DNA of 64,000 nucleotides from Archivesica marissinica (GCA_014843695.1 CM026401.1:53405320-53469319); one strand, 5' to 3'; shown: positions 29,746 to 39,251, numbered from the stretch's first letter. A program made the numbers and translations. Notes: generated by a model not told the origin, from the letters alone.

Positions 29746-29945
29746 GGGTGAAACATGACACGAATTGAAAACAGCCATTGAGAGCTACTATTTCGTTATC
29801 CAAGACAGCCGGGGAGAGATACAATATCGATTAGCAAATTGAAGATCATTGTTGGTAGAGCTAACCCGTTGCTCTTATTATCTCCTCTGACTTTCCGGAA
29901 ATGAACGTGATAATAAACGACCATCTGTTCACAGACGCATGGAGT

Positions 29946-30216
29946 CTGGAAAAGTGGTTCGGGTTCAAAACCAAATGATTATATGTTTTAAGATCATACA
30001 AAAATGTTTAGGCCATATCCAAGCATATTTAAAAATGACACCCCGTCAGTATCAGAGTGGACCATAATTACTTGTGACGGGTGTCATTTTAAAATATGCT
30101 TGGATATGGCTTAACATATGTGTACGTAGATCAGGTTCACCAAGCCTATGGTTTATCAAACTGGTCTTAAATAGACAAACATTAGTTTTGAACCCGAAAC
30201 CACTTGTCCAGATCCC
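29946..30216. mobile_element. Foldback (MITE-like) element in intron 1
   Basis: The ends are inverted: AGTGGTTCGGGTTCAAAAC near 29954 pairs with GTTTTGAACCCGAAACCAC near 30186. The centre is a strong hairpin: CCATATCCAAGCATATTTAA with ATGACACCCCGTCA near 30014-30047 against TGACGGGTGTCAT and AATATGCTTGGATATGG near 30076-30110. The arms differ in length between these blocks. There is no transposase ORF, as expected for a non-autonomous element. Confidence 0.75.
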
Positions 30217-30695
30217 AAGCGTCCAAGCGTCCCAGACCCCAAGCGTCCAAGCGTCCAGACCCCAAGCGTCCCCAAGCGTCCAGACCCCAAGCGTCCCAGA
30301 CCCCAAGCGTCCCAGACCCCAAGCGTCCAAGCGTCCAGACCCCAAGCGTCCCCAAGCGTCCAGACCCCAAGCGTCCAGACCCCAAGCGTCCCAGACCTCA
30401 AGCGTCCAAGCGTCCAGACCCAAGCGTCCCCAAGCGTCCAGACCCCAAGCGTCCAAGCGTCCAGATCCCAAGCGTCCAGCGTCCAGACCCCAAGCGTCCC
30501 AGACCCCAAGCGTCCCAGACCCCAAGCGTCCCAGACCCCAAGCGTCCAAGCGTCCAGACCCCAAGCGTCCCCAAGCGTCCAGACCCCAAGCGTCCAAGCG
30601 TCCAGATCCCAAGCGTCCCCAAGCGTCCAGACCCCAAGCGTCCAGACCCCAAGCGTCCAGCGTCCAGACCCCAAGCGTCCAGACCCCAAGCGTCT
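30207..30695. repeat. Composite minisatellite built on AAGCGTCC
   Basis: The array combines modules AAGCGTCC (8 bp), AAGCGTCCAGACCCC (15 bp) and AAGCGTCCCAGACCCC (16 bp) in varying order. The - strand is G-rich with GGGG runs and could form quadruplexes. All six frames are largely open because the unit lacks stop trinucleotides, giving spurious ORFs of up to 219 codons on both strands. The array ends about 25 bp before the acceptor of contactin exon 2. Confidence 0.95.
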
Positions 30696-30720
30696 GTGCA
30701 TCTGTTGACATACATTGCAG

Positions 30721-30806
30721 GTAAATGGAGCCTCATTGCTGAGTGTCAACGGCTATAACGAACATAAGTTTGTGTCAGACTGGCTTATGAAACATGATCC
30801 ACAACA
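30721..30806 (+). CDS. Cont: Contactin exon 2 (visible): CTLD middle
   Basis: Acceptor TTGACATACATTGCAG, donor GTAAGT, phase 0 in and phase 2 out. The product is VNGASLLSVNGYNEH followed by KFVSDWLMKHDPQ, the beta-strand/helix segment of a CTLD (compare the A-x-L-x-S pattern). The exon is only 86 nt and sits between two minisatellites. Its last 19 nt plus the donor are the seed of the 31-bp array that follows. Reading past the first donor gives CAG TAA, an immediate stop. Confidence 0.93.
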
Positions 30807-32014
30807 GTAAGTATATACTGAAACATGATCCACAACAGTAAGTACGTGATGACACATGATCCACAACAGTAAGTGTATGATGCAACATGATCCACAACAG
30901 TAAGTACGTGATGACACATGATCCACAACAGTAAGTATATGATGAAACATTATCCACAACAGTAAGTACGTGATGACACATGATCCACAACAGTAAGTAT
31001 ATGATGAAACATTATCCACAACAGTAAGTACATGATGACACATGATCCACAACAGTAAGTACGTGATGACACATGATCCACAACAGTAAGTGTATGATGA
31101 AACATGATCCACAACAGTAAGTATATGATGAAACATGATCCACAACAGTAAGTATATGATGAAACATTATCCACAACAGTAAGTATATGATGAAACATGA
31201 TCCACAACAGTAAGTGTATGATGCAACATGATCCACAACAGTAAGTGTATGATGCAACATGATCCACAACTGTAAGTGTATGATGCAACATGATCCACAA
31301 CAGTAAGTGTATGATGCAACATGATCCACAACAGTAAGTGTATGATGCAACATGATCCACAACTGTAAGTGTATGATGAAACATGATCCACAACAGTAAG
31401 TATATGATGAAACATGATCCACAACAGTAAGTATATGATGAAACATGATCCATAACAGTAAGTGTATGATGCAACATGATCCACAACTGTAAGTGTATGA
31501 TGCAACATGATCCACAACAGTAAGTGTATGATGCAACATGATCCACAACAGTAAGTGTATGATGCAACATGATCCACAACTGTAAGTGTATGATGAAACA
31601 TGATCCACAACAGTAAGTATATGATGAAACATGATCCACAACAGTAAGTATATACTGAAACATGATCCATAACAGTAAGTATATACTGAAACATGATCCA
31701 CAGCAGTAAGTGTATGATGAAACATGATCCATAACAGTAAGTGTATGATGAAACATGATCCACAGCAGTAAGTGTATGATGAAACATGATCCACAGCAGT
31801 AAGTGTATGATGAAACATGATCCACAACAGTAAGTGTATGATGAAACATGATCCACAGCAGTAAGTGTATGATGAAACATGATCCACAACTGTAAGTGTA
31901 TGATGAAACATGATCCACAGCAGTAAGTGTATGATGTAACATGGTCCACAACAGTAAGTGAATGCTGAAACATGATCCACAGCAGTAAGTATATGATGAA
32001 ACATGATCCACAAA
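30788..32014. repeat. Cont: 31-bp minisatellite made of exon 2 end plus splice donor (about 40 copies)
   Basis: Unit of 31 bp: ATGAAACATGATCCACAACA followed by GTAAGTATATG. The first copy is the genuine 3' end and donor of contactin exon 2. The following copies keep both the exonic context (CCACAACA) and GTAAGT almost perfectly. Variants include CAACTGTAAG, CAGCAGTAAG and CATAACAGTAAG. Thirty-one is not a multiple of three, but the unit has no stop on the - strand, so three overlapping reverse ORFs of 292-359 codons arise. Their 31-residue periodicity is a by-product of the array. Confidence 0.97.
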
Positions 32015-32407
32015 GTAACCAGTGCTCACCTGTGAATAACGTCACTGCGTTTACACACTGTATTCCTCCGCCAAATAATACAGTATACCAACCTTAAGTT
32101 GCAATTGCCTGCATTCTTATACCACATCTTTTCTACACATCAACTAGTCTGAAGTCTTCTCAGGTCACAGAATTTCTCAAAAAACACACAAACTATACAC
32201 TGCCTGTCATGAAAATGCATTTTTACCAAAACGAAAATTGAACTATATTAGTTATTGTGGACTACATTCGAGTGGACCGCAGATGCACTTCTGTTACAAC
32301 CTTTACGGCGATATATCTAGCCTAGCGGTGTGTTGACGGGGGGGGGGGTGCATTTATCCGAATGCTATTATCTACTTGAAACTTTCTGACAAAAGTTATG
32401 CTATGTT
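32015..32407. other. Intron 2 remainder: no gene seen
   Basis: Non-repetitive intronic sequence with a poly-G run of about twelve bases near 32338. No exon-like segment with contactin phase was found. Confidence 0.5.
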
Positions 32408-32664
32408 TCGGGTTTTACGCCTGCATCAGCACCATTTTGGGCTATATCGCCGGTGGGCAGTTTACCTAACAACATCTTTCCTGGGCAGGCAGGCAGGCTC
32501 CAGCGGTTAACCAGTACTTGGGTGCACCAACCTCCGTAAGAAACTGCCAACTTTTTCATATAAATGAGACACGGCCTGAGCGGGGCTCGAACCCGTGACC
32601 ATCAGTGATGATAGGTTACAGTGGTATACAAGTCAGCGACCGTAACCACTCGACCACGGAGGCA
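32408..32664 (-). mobile_element. tRNA-derived SINE, family A, with tail type 1
   Basis: On the - strand the head starts near 32664 with GCCTCCGTGGTCGAGTGGTT (A box) and carries GGTTCGAGCCCC (B box near 32590). The body then reads ATATGAAAAAGTTGGCAG and CCAAGTACTGGTTAACCGC. The 3' end is tail type 1 (CGCCGGCGATATAGCCCAAA-like). Five further copies or fragments of this family lie in the window. Confidence 0.85.
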
Positions 32665-32724
32665 GAGTTTCTGACAAAAGTACAAAAGTAATGGTTTAAC
32701 AAAAATTGTAATGCTTTATTTCAG

Positions 32725-32879
32725 TGGTTCGGTATGGTTCACCAGCGGGTTCTATTTTGACGGTACTCTAGTATGGGAAGGCGATTCCACCGTTGACGTA
32801 CCGGTCATTGAATACTGGGCAGCCGGACAGCCGCCCAGCTCCGACGAGATATTTTCCTCCATTGCATACGTGCGGGGAG
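32725..32879 (+). CDS. Cont: Contactin exon 3 (visible): CTLD core
   Basis: Acceptor TGCTTTATTTCAG, donor GTAATA, phase 2 in and phase 1 out. The product begins GSVWFTSGFYFDGTLVW and continues through VIEYWAAGQPPSSDE to IAYVRG. WFTSG and W-x-G-D match the core of C-type lectin domains. The sugar/calcium tripeptides EPN or QPD are absent and there is no Cys here, so the usual inner disulfide is missing. A protein-binding rather than calcium-dependent sugar-binding role is inferred. Confidence 0.93.
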
Positions 32880-33027
32880 GTAATAACCTCTAATTTCAAA
32901 CTAAGCAGTCAGCGTGAAGTCTTTTGCAAAATCATGAGAATGTTGAGTTATTTTTAATTGACTTTTGACCTGACGATTAGCTGGCATTCATATTTATAAG
33001 TTGGTGTATCTCAATGTATATTATGTG

Positions 33028-33190
33028 AGATGGTACGGTGGTCGCCAGATTGGACAATATGGGGTTTCTCCGAGTACTCCGGTTTCCTCCCACACGAATA
33101 ACAACATTTACGCTTTCATCCTCGCCAACTAGAGTGATTAATTAATAATATAAGTTGTTAAAACTTTCTTCGCAATCGTTGTAAAATAAA
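33028..33190 (+). repeat. Dispersed repeat with conserved TACTCCGGTTTCCTCCCACA block
   Basis: The stretch ATGGTACGGTGGTCGCCAGA through CCGAGTACTCCGGTTTCCTC recurs at 44157-44266 as ATGGTACGATGGTCGCCAGA and CCGGGTACTCCGGTTTCCTC. I recall this kind of block from the central domains of mollusc SINEs, though I cannot name the domain with certainty. The copy is diverged and has no clear tRNA head. Confidence 0.6.
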
Positions 33191-33420
33191 TAAAGATTAA
33201 AACAATGTATAATAATACGCCATCATAGACAAACTGGCGGAAATTAACGAATGCCATACGGAAATATATGATGTATAATATATGTATATGTTTTCTATTA
33301 AAGCTTTGATGATCATGTATGGCTTAACAAACGTGTTAAACATCAGTTAAACCTATACTGATATTGGCTGTCATAATTCCTAATAAAAGTAACCATTTTA
33401 ATCAGACTGCAGTAACACCT

Positions 33421-33555
33421 TAAGTAACGAATCATGGGTTAAACATTTCCATCAGGGTATAAAATACGTTTGGTGTTGTTAAAGTGTGTGGAGGGTGAAG
33501 GTTCATACCCTGATGGAAACTACTAGACTAAGTATTAACCCGCGATTCAGTACTT
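33421..33555. mobile_element. Foldback MITE, copy 1
   Basis: The left arm TAAGTAACGAATCATGGGTT and TTTCCATCAGGGTAT pairs with the right arm ATACCCTGATGGAAA and AACCCGCGATTCAGTACTTA. The loop contains GTTAAAGTGTGTGGAGG, which is also in the loop of the copy at 36251. It is non-coding and intronic. Confidence 0.8.
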
Positions 33556-33965
33556 ATACATAGTTACATTAATTATATCTGTCCGTGACACAGAGCCAAA
33601 TATTGCACATGTCGTATTTAAAATGTATTTAAGCAAGATTTGCGACTTACAGTGTGTCGGACCTGGTAAACGGATCATGCTTGGAACAGCGTAATCTGTA
33701 GGACACGCATTTTTTCATGCGAATAACGCTGCCCAACACTAGGAATGCGCATGCATGTAACCTCCGAGTACGCATGTCAGCTGTATACCATTATGCATAT
33801 CATTAGTGACGAAATTCGTACTAAAATGGATACAAACAGGGCATATACGTCCATTCAAATGAATAGCGATGTAAATTCAATGATATCTTCTACAAGACAA
33901 CGCCTCATTTTTTCTGATTAATCCAGAAACAAGATGTCCGACTATTTTAGCAATTAGTAAATTAT
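33556..33965. other. Intron 3 unique stretch: nothing recognised
   Basis: AT-rich, with no ORF of interest, no repeat unit and no tRNA-like boxes seen. Confidence 0.5.
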
Positions 33966-34173
33966 TGTATGTATGTTCCTTTAATGTCAAACCCCTCGCG
34001 TGGACTTAGACATGTTTTCCTGGGCAGGCTTAGCCGACCTAAGCGATTAACCAGTACTAAGCAATGTGTGTGAGGTGCCTTGCTCAATGGCACTACATAC
34101 GTGGCCTGACCGAGTATCGAACCCGGGACCGTTCGATTCCAAATCCGACGCGCTACCACTGGACCACGGACTT
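33966..34173 (-). mobile_element. tRNA-derived SINE, family B, copy 1
   Basis: On the - strand it starts TCCGTGGTCCAGTGGTAGCG (A box) and has GGTTCGATACTCGGTCAGG (B box). The body reads AAGGCACCTCACACACATTG and GCTTAGGTCGGCTAAGCC, a short self-complementary stem. A second, more eroded copy is at 53923-54112. Confidence 0.85.
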
Positions 34174-34354
34174 AGATGAACAATGAAAAGTTGTATGTGT
34201 TCTGGAGTTGTTAAGCATCACCTCACAATCCGTATGTTTGTTGTTAATATGTTTATTAATCGTCGGCTCAATAAGCATATTACTCAGAAGATGCTCAATT
34301 CCAAAAGCACCCCCTTGCTCGTTTGTACATACCCGATAGCCTAAATGAACATTC

Positions 34355-34465
34355 GGTTCATAGTCCCATCTAAAAGACTGTTAATATTATTATGGTCAGA
34401 TGAGGGGATCGAACCTGCGATTCCTGGATTCGCAGTCCAGTCTGTTAACCACTGAAACACTGATA
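34355..34465 (-). mobile_element. tRNA-derived SINE, family C, head fragment
   Basis: The - strand head reads CAGTGGTTAACAGACTGGAC and CGCAGGTTCGATCCCCTCAT (B box), followed by the family-C body AACAGTCTTTTAGATGGGAC. It is truncated at its 3' end. Confidence 0.8.
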
Positions 34466-34541
34466 TGTGTATCATCCGCAATGTCACGAGAATACGCTGT
34501 ATAAAGCACTTTGCAACCAATCACAATCTTCTATTTTATAG

Positions 34542-34664
34542 GTCATTTTATGAGTCTGGACGGCTATGGCTGGACAGCAGTTTCCAAGAGTATTGCCTCG
34601 GCTTACATTTGTGAAATGTCGAAAGAAGATGCACAGGAAAGAAACAGCGAATACAGAGACTTTA
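34542..34664 (+). CDS. Cont: Contactin exon 4 (visible): CTLD end and linker
   Basis: Acceptor CTTCTATTTTATAG, donor GTAAAT, phase 1 in and out. The product HFMSLDGYGWTAVSKS leads to SAYICEMS, the closing strand and last Cys of the lectin fold (family pattern W...FICE). It ends EDAQERNSEYRDF, an acidic linker into Ig1. The calcium-site WND motif is not present. Confidence 0.93.
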
Positions 34665-35577
34665 GTAAATTAATTCATGCAATAAACAACACGTTATCAT
34701 ATTTTATAAGATATTAAGAGCCATACCTTTTTACTTTTTACACGCCATTAACATGTAGCCAGCCACATTCATCTGCTAAATTCAAGTTCGAAACATCGAC
34801 ACACGCTCCGTAGGCATCTATATAACAGCAAAATGATGTAAACTACATTAGGCCGACCAAGATTACGGACAAGTCGGGCAGGTGAACTTACATCAATGCA
34901 TGGGTTTTACTGTTATATTACCTGTCAATACAAGTAACAAATTGAGGCCCATGCAGAGCTATCGATAATCAAATAATTGTTATGATCAATATGGTATATA
35001 TAAACCCCCCATACATGTATATCATACAATTAATCTGTCGGGGCCTCAATATATACACTGCAAATATTATAGCCAGTTACAAGTGAGTTTATCATGTAGC
35101 ATGAGGAAAGCAACCATAAGTAATATATATACTGTTCCTTTCATCCGCGTACATCACTTCAAATTTAATAGGTCCGTATTGGTCCAACGCGATATGTGAA
35201 ATGTATATATAAACAGAAACTCAACACAATAAACACGCTATAGGTGTTCCAGGTAGTTGGTATCGACCTGGTATAATGAGATACAATCACTTAGTCAAAA
35301 TAAAAGCGTGTTTCGCTATATCTTAGTGTAATGGTATCGTTCTCAATATCGCTTTGCATTTATATATATGTATAACATTCACGCATATTTATATATAGTT
35401 GACCTTCGTCTGTGGGAAGCCTTCGGTTACGACGCAGGGCGAAAGTATCTTAGTCTGATTGTTGGAGGATTGTGCACGATCCCGACAGCAGCTTTGTGAT
35501 GGTGTGGTTGCGCGGACTGTGCAAACACGACATGATTACCCAAGCTTTAAATCTCGACCTAAATACAAGCATTTGTC
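34665..35577. other. Intron 4, first part: no gene seen
   Basis: AT-rich intronic sequence with scattered TATA runs. I found no exon-like segment, array or clear mobile element. Confidence 0.5.
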
Positions 35578-35660
35578 ATTTTAGCTTAGCGGAAATCGAA
35601 CCTGCGATACATGGGCTTTTACACTTGAATTCCAGATCGTTGCCACTGGGCCACCTTTCC
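35578..35660 (-). mobile_element. tRNA-like SINE head, family G
   Basis: On the - strand, GGTGGCCCAGTGGCAACG resembles an A box and CGCAGGTTCGATTTCCGC a B box, spaced as in a tRNA. The terminal GCGGAAA and TTTCCGC are complementary, but the T-stem and acceptor stem cannot both form properly. It is therefore tRNA-derived rather than a functional tRNA gene. Confidence 0.6.
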
Positions 35661-35741
35661 GCTTCCGGTGCATCATTATCACGTAACTTAATTTGTTTAT
35701 ACTCGCCGCCACCTAAATAAATACATCGGTGTATTATTTTA

Positions 35742-35936
35742 GTTTATTTATCGTCGCTACCGGTTGTCCATATGAGCGATGAACAGTTTAATGACACCTT
35801 GGTGCACCAATCTCCGTAAGAATCTGCCAACTTTTTAATATAAAGAGACACGGTCTGAGTGGGGTCGAACTAGTGACCATCAATGATGATATGCTACAGT
35901 GGTATACAAGTCAGCGTCCCACTTGACCACGGAGGC
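35742..35936 (-). mobile_element. tRNA-derived SINE, family A, with tail type 2
   Basis: The head lies near 35934 (GCCTCCGTGGTCAAGTGG on the - strand). The body AAAAAGTTGGCAGATTCTTA is shortened. The 3' end is tail type 2, containing AGCG and CGGTAGCGACGATAAATAAA. This same tail is found on family C copies. Confidence 0.8.
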
Positions 35937-35989
35937 GGACTGTATCAGTGTATATGATATAACTACATTATAAACGAGTTTCTTTGTAG

Positions 35990-36182
35990 CTTACGGGGCG
36001 GGAACGTCTAAGATCAAGGACATTGAACGGGGACCAATAATTGACCAACAGCCTAAGAGTATCGTAGTATTTGGAAAACCTCCTATCGTCTTCATTGACT
36101 GCAAGGCAACCGCGAATCCGAATCCATCATATACATGGCGTCGTGAGCCGAACCAAGCTGTGACGTCAGCCTTAAGCAACAG
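35990..36182 (+). CDS. Cont: Contactin exon 5 (visible): Ig1 N-terminal half
   Basis: Acceptor GTTTCTTTGTAG, donor GTACCA, phase 1 in and phase 2 out. The product includes YGAGTSKIKDIERGPIIDQQ and then VFIDCKATANPNPSYTWRRE. The first Cys of Ig1 lies in IDCKA and the core Trp in YTWRRE. The ERGPxIxxQP stretch before strand A is typical of contactins. Confidence 0.95.
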
Positions 36183-36250
36183 GTACCAATACACTCTAGT
36201 ATGTGTACAATTAATATACAGTGTGGAATGATATACTATTATAATTCTAT

Positions 36251-36405
36251 GAATGAATCGCGGATTAATAGTTACCATCGGGGTATGAACTACATTGGGC
36301 GTGGTTAAAGTGTGTGGAGGCCGAAGACATCCACGCAAACATTAAGCACAATCAATGTAGTTCATACCCCGATGGGAACTATTAGCCCGCGATTCGTTAC
36401 TTATA
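36251..36405. mobile_element. Foldback MITE, copy 2
   Basis: A near-perfect hairpin: AATCGCGGATTAATAGTTAC and CATCGGGGTATGAACTACAT pair with ATGTAGTTCATACCCCGATG and GGGAACTATTAGCCCGCGAT. It shares arms and the GTTAAAGTGTGTGGAGG loop with the copy at 33421, and is better preserved. It is inserted in intron 5 between the two halves of Ig1. Confidence 0.88.
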
Positions 36406-36560
36406 ATGTGCCAAGACAAAGCTAACGTTAATAGTGCTAAATATCCACCTTGACTAACTGCTAGTCATACTAGCATTGGACATTTTGCCATGATCCAGAA
36501 TTCTCCTAATACTAACCTGAAGTTAACAGTACTAAATATCAACCTGTAACTGACTTCTAG

Positions 36561-36691
36561 GTATACATTGAGCGCTGGACATTTTGCCATCCAAAACCCG
36601 ACGGATATCGAGGATGACGGTGTGTACCAGTGCATGGCAGAAAATAAATTTGGAAAAGTCCTCAGCAATCCCGCCATAATCATATTTGGAT
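36561..36691 (+). CDS. Cont: Contactin exon 6 (visible): Ig1 C-terminal half
   Basis: Acceptor ACTGACTTCTAG, donor GTAAGC, phase 2 in and phase 1 out. The product includes FAIQNPTDIEDDGVYQCMAE and then NKFGKVLSNPAIIIFG. D-x-G-x-Y-x-C is the F-strand signature, and its Cys closes the Ig1 disulfide begun in exon 5. Confidence 0.95.
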
Positions 36692-36984
36692 GTAAGCTCG
36701 TGCAATATTATATTCATTTCTATTTTCTTTGATTATAAATAAATAAATATACCCCAATTCTACGAAATTTGAAAAAAATACTTGCCATGCTAGTGTCTCA
36801 AAAAGCGAAAACAAATGAACACGAATATAAGATCCTTATTATAATATAATCGTTCAGAAGGCTGTAAATTCACTGAATTTCAAAGGTTTGATGTGTACCC
36901 GTGTTTCAGTTACAATCAATGAGGTGCGTTATGCAGCAGGTAAATGGATAGTAAACGCAACAAAAAATAGTTCACATTTTATTG

Positions 36985-37195
36985 GTGGAAGTCGTGATAG
37001 CGCAGTAGCTTCATGTCCGGAGTTCGAGCCCCGCTGGAGCCGTTACGAGTGTGCCCTTAGGCAAGGCATTTAAATTCCACGTTGCCTATTCTCTCTTCCT
37101 CGTGGCGATGGATTCCACCGGAAATGAGGTATCGAGAGTGATTAATCTAACAGTGTAAACACTTGTTTCGCAATCGAGCTAAAGTAATGTGCATA
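36985..37195 (+). mobile_element. tRNA-derived SINE, family D, copy 1
   Basis: GTCGTGATAGCGCAGTAG carries the A box and GGAGTTCGAGCCCCGCTGG the B box. The body is TGCCCTTAGGCAAGGCATTT with CGTGGCGATGGATTCCACC, and the 3' part is TTTCGCAATCGAGCTAAAGT. A fuller head is at 63836. Reverse-oriented 3' fragments lie at 39050 and 55110. Confidence 0.85.
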
Positions 37196-37236
37196 CACTA
37201 AACATTATTAAGTCAATGGTATGAATGGAACACGCG

Positions 37237-37266
37237 TGACGTCACAAGTACTTTACTATGACGTCA
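37237..37266. promoter_or_regulatory. Two palindromic TGACGTCA (CRE-type) sites
   Basis: TGACGTCA occurs at 37237-37244 and 37259-37266, 22 bp apart, in intron 6. It is the full consensus for CREB/ATF-type bZIP factors. No promoter can be shown. The pair may instead belong to an unrecognised repeat, so a regulatory role is only a possibility. Confidence 0.3.
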
Positions 37267-37759
37267 CAATAAATAATTATTTCCCAGTCAGATTAAATGT
37301 GTAACGTTCAAACACCGGCCGTTTGCACATCTTTTTGCATGTTTTACATTGGAATTGCTACTGTAGCTGGACATGGCTGTTGGTGAATTCAGTGATTGGG
37401 CAGGAAGTGTTAACAGCCCGTCGTGCAGGATTCGTAGTGTTTATAGCCAGATGATAATCTCTGATGATAATTTTTTTCGACGCCATGCTGTTTGATTATT
37501 TTTGACACGAGCTTATGAATATGTTGTATACAATGTTCATTTGTATAGTTATTACACTAGTGAATAAGAAAAAAATATGTAATGTCGATATTACACGTCT
37601 GCAGCGCAAATTATGGTATACAATGTATTATGCCACGTTGAATCAGTTAGTGGACACATTCCGGGTGGCAGATAATTGTTTTCGCACACTGCAGACGAAT
37701 TGACATGCTGAACTATATTTTGCGTTGTAACAGTTATGTTGTCTTCCATTATATTTCAG

Positions 37760-37855
37760 ATCTACAAAGTTTTTCTCCTGTACAACCCAATGATGTCCAA
37801 GCAAACAAGTTCGAGGGAACACGAATCAATTGCGAGTCTCCGGCAGCGTTTCCAG
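37760..37855 (+). CDS. Cont: Contactin exon 7 (visible): Ig2 start
   Basis: Acceptor CATTATATTTCAG, donor GTCATT (weak), phase 1 in and out. The product is LQSFSPVQPNDVQANKFEGT then RINCESPAAFP. The GY/LQ-FSP opening and the C-x-x-P-x-x-F-P motif match contactin Ig2 (vertebrate form C-x-PP-x-x-P). Confidence 0.93.
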
Positions 37856-38044
37856 GTCATTGTCATTAGAGGATAATCCGATATTTGTTTGTTTCAGTTT
37901 ATGATCGAATTTGTTTTCACCGAATGAACATTGAAAACAATAGTGTCTAGAGTGACTCGTAATAATAATAGATTTCTATGTTCATAAGTGAAACATATTT
38001 TGATCATTTATTTAAAATGAACACTTGATAATACTAATTTCAAT

Positions 38045-38930
38045 ACAGCTGTAACATTAGACGCGATTCCAGCCTTACTATTAGATTCGGTTACATACTT
38101 CCTATTAGACTCGGCCACAGCCTTACTATTACATTCGGTTTGAGCCGTACCATTATACTAGGTTACAGTCTTGTCATCAGATTCGGTTACAGCATTGCCT
38201 TTAGCCCCGGTTACAGTCTTAACATTAGACTTGGTTGCAGCCTTGCCATTAGACTCGGTTACAGTCTTATCATCAGATTCGGTTACAGCCTTGCCATTAG
38301 ACTCAAGCTACAGTCGTATCATCAGATTCGGTTACAACCTTGCCTTTAGCCTCGGTTACAGTCGTATCATTAGACTTGGTTGCAGCCTTGCCATTAGACT
38401 CGGATACAGTCTTATCACCAGATTCGGTTAGTCGTATCATTGAGACTTGGTTGCAGCCTTAGCATTAGAGTCGGATACAGTCTTATTATCAGATTCGGTT
38501 ACAGCATTGCAGTTTGCCTGGGTTACTGTCTTATCATTAGACTTGGTTGCAGCCTTGTCATTAGACTCGGTTACAGTTTAACATCAGATTCGGTTACAGC
38601 CTTGCCTTTTGCCTCGGTGATAGTATTATCATTAGACTTGGTTGCAGCATTACCATTATATGCGGTTACAGTCTTACCATCAGATTCGGTTACAGACTTG
38701 CCATTAGCCTCGGTTACAGTCTTATCATTAGACTGGGATGCAGTCTTGACATTAGACACGGATACAGTCTTATCACCAGATTCGGTTAGTCGTATCATTA
38801 AGACTTGGTTGCAGCCTTAGCATTAGAGTCGGGTACAGCCGTACCATTAAACTCAGTTACAACATTAGACTCAGTTACAGCTATACCATTATACTAAGTT
38901 ACTGTCGTACCATTAAGTTAGAGTAAGATA
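38045..38930. repeat. 24-bp degenerate minisatellite
   Basis: Imperfect tandem units of about 24 bp (TTCGGTTACAGTCTTATCAT plus TAGAC) fill this part of intron 7. Since 24 = 3 x 8, open frames with an 8-residue period occur on both strands (38171-38431, 38440-38820 and reverse 38571-38798). Substitutions change residues freely, which argues against coding. Confidence 0.9.
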
Positions 38931-39049
38931 GTTATGCTGTATGAGACTTCATAAGTGCGTCAGTTGAATTCGACAAGCAAGATGGAGAAGCACGAGACAA
39001 AGCTGAAACATTCTTTCAATTTTGCCACATTTATTTTAGCTCGATTGTG

Positions 39050-39128
39050 AAACAAATTGTTACAACAATATTAATCGCTCTCGAGACCTCATTCCTGATG
39101 GAATCCATCGCCATGATAGAAATGGAAT
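39050..39128 (-). mobile_element. SINE family D, 3' fragment
   Basis: On the - strand, CATGGCGATGGATTCCATCA, GGAATGAGGTCTCGAGAGCG and TTTCACAATCGAGCTAAAAT match the 3' half of family D at 36985-37195. The tRNA head is missing. Confidence 0.75.
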
Positions 39129-39251
39129 AAGGATGGATTTAAGTGGCTTGCCTATGTACAAGACCATCGAAATATTGTGGGATTCGTTCGAATATATAGG
39201 CTAATTTTTGAAGCCTATTTATCTTGGAAATAACCATATTATTGCTCTCAA

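Noticed and set aside
30052..30758. Overlapping ORFs on both strands rich in RPQASKRPDP or GRLGSGRLDAWG
   Set aside because: Products of the AAGCGTCC minisatellite in several frames; no start context, homology or splice support.
30950..32045. Reverse ORFs of 292-359 codons with a 31-residue repeat
   Set aside because: Three overlapping frames are open at once because the 31-bp unit lacks stops on that strand; the sequence is duplicated exon end plus donor on the opposite strand.
38140..38820. 8-residue-repeat ORFs on both strands
   Set aside because: 24-bp minisatellite with free replacement substitutions and frame breaks.
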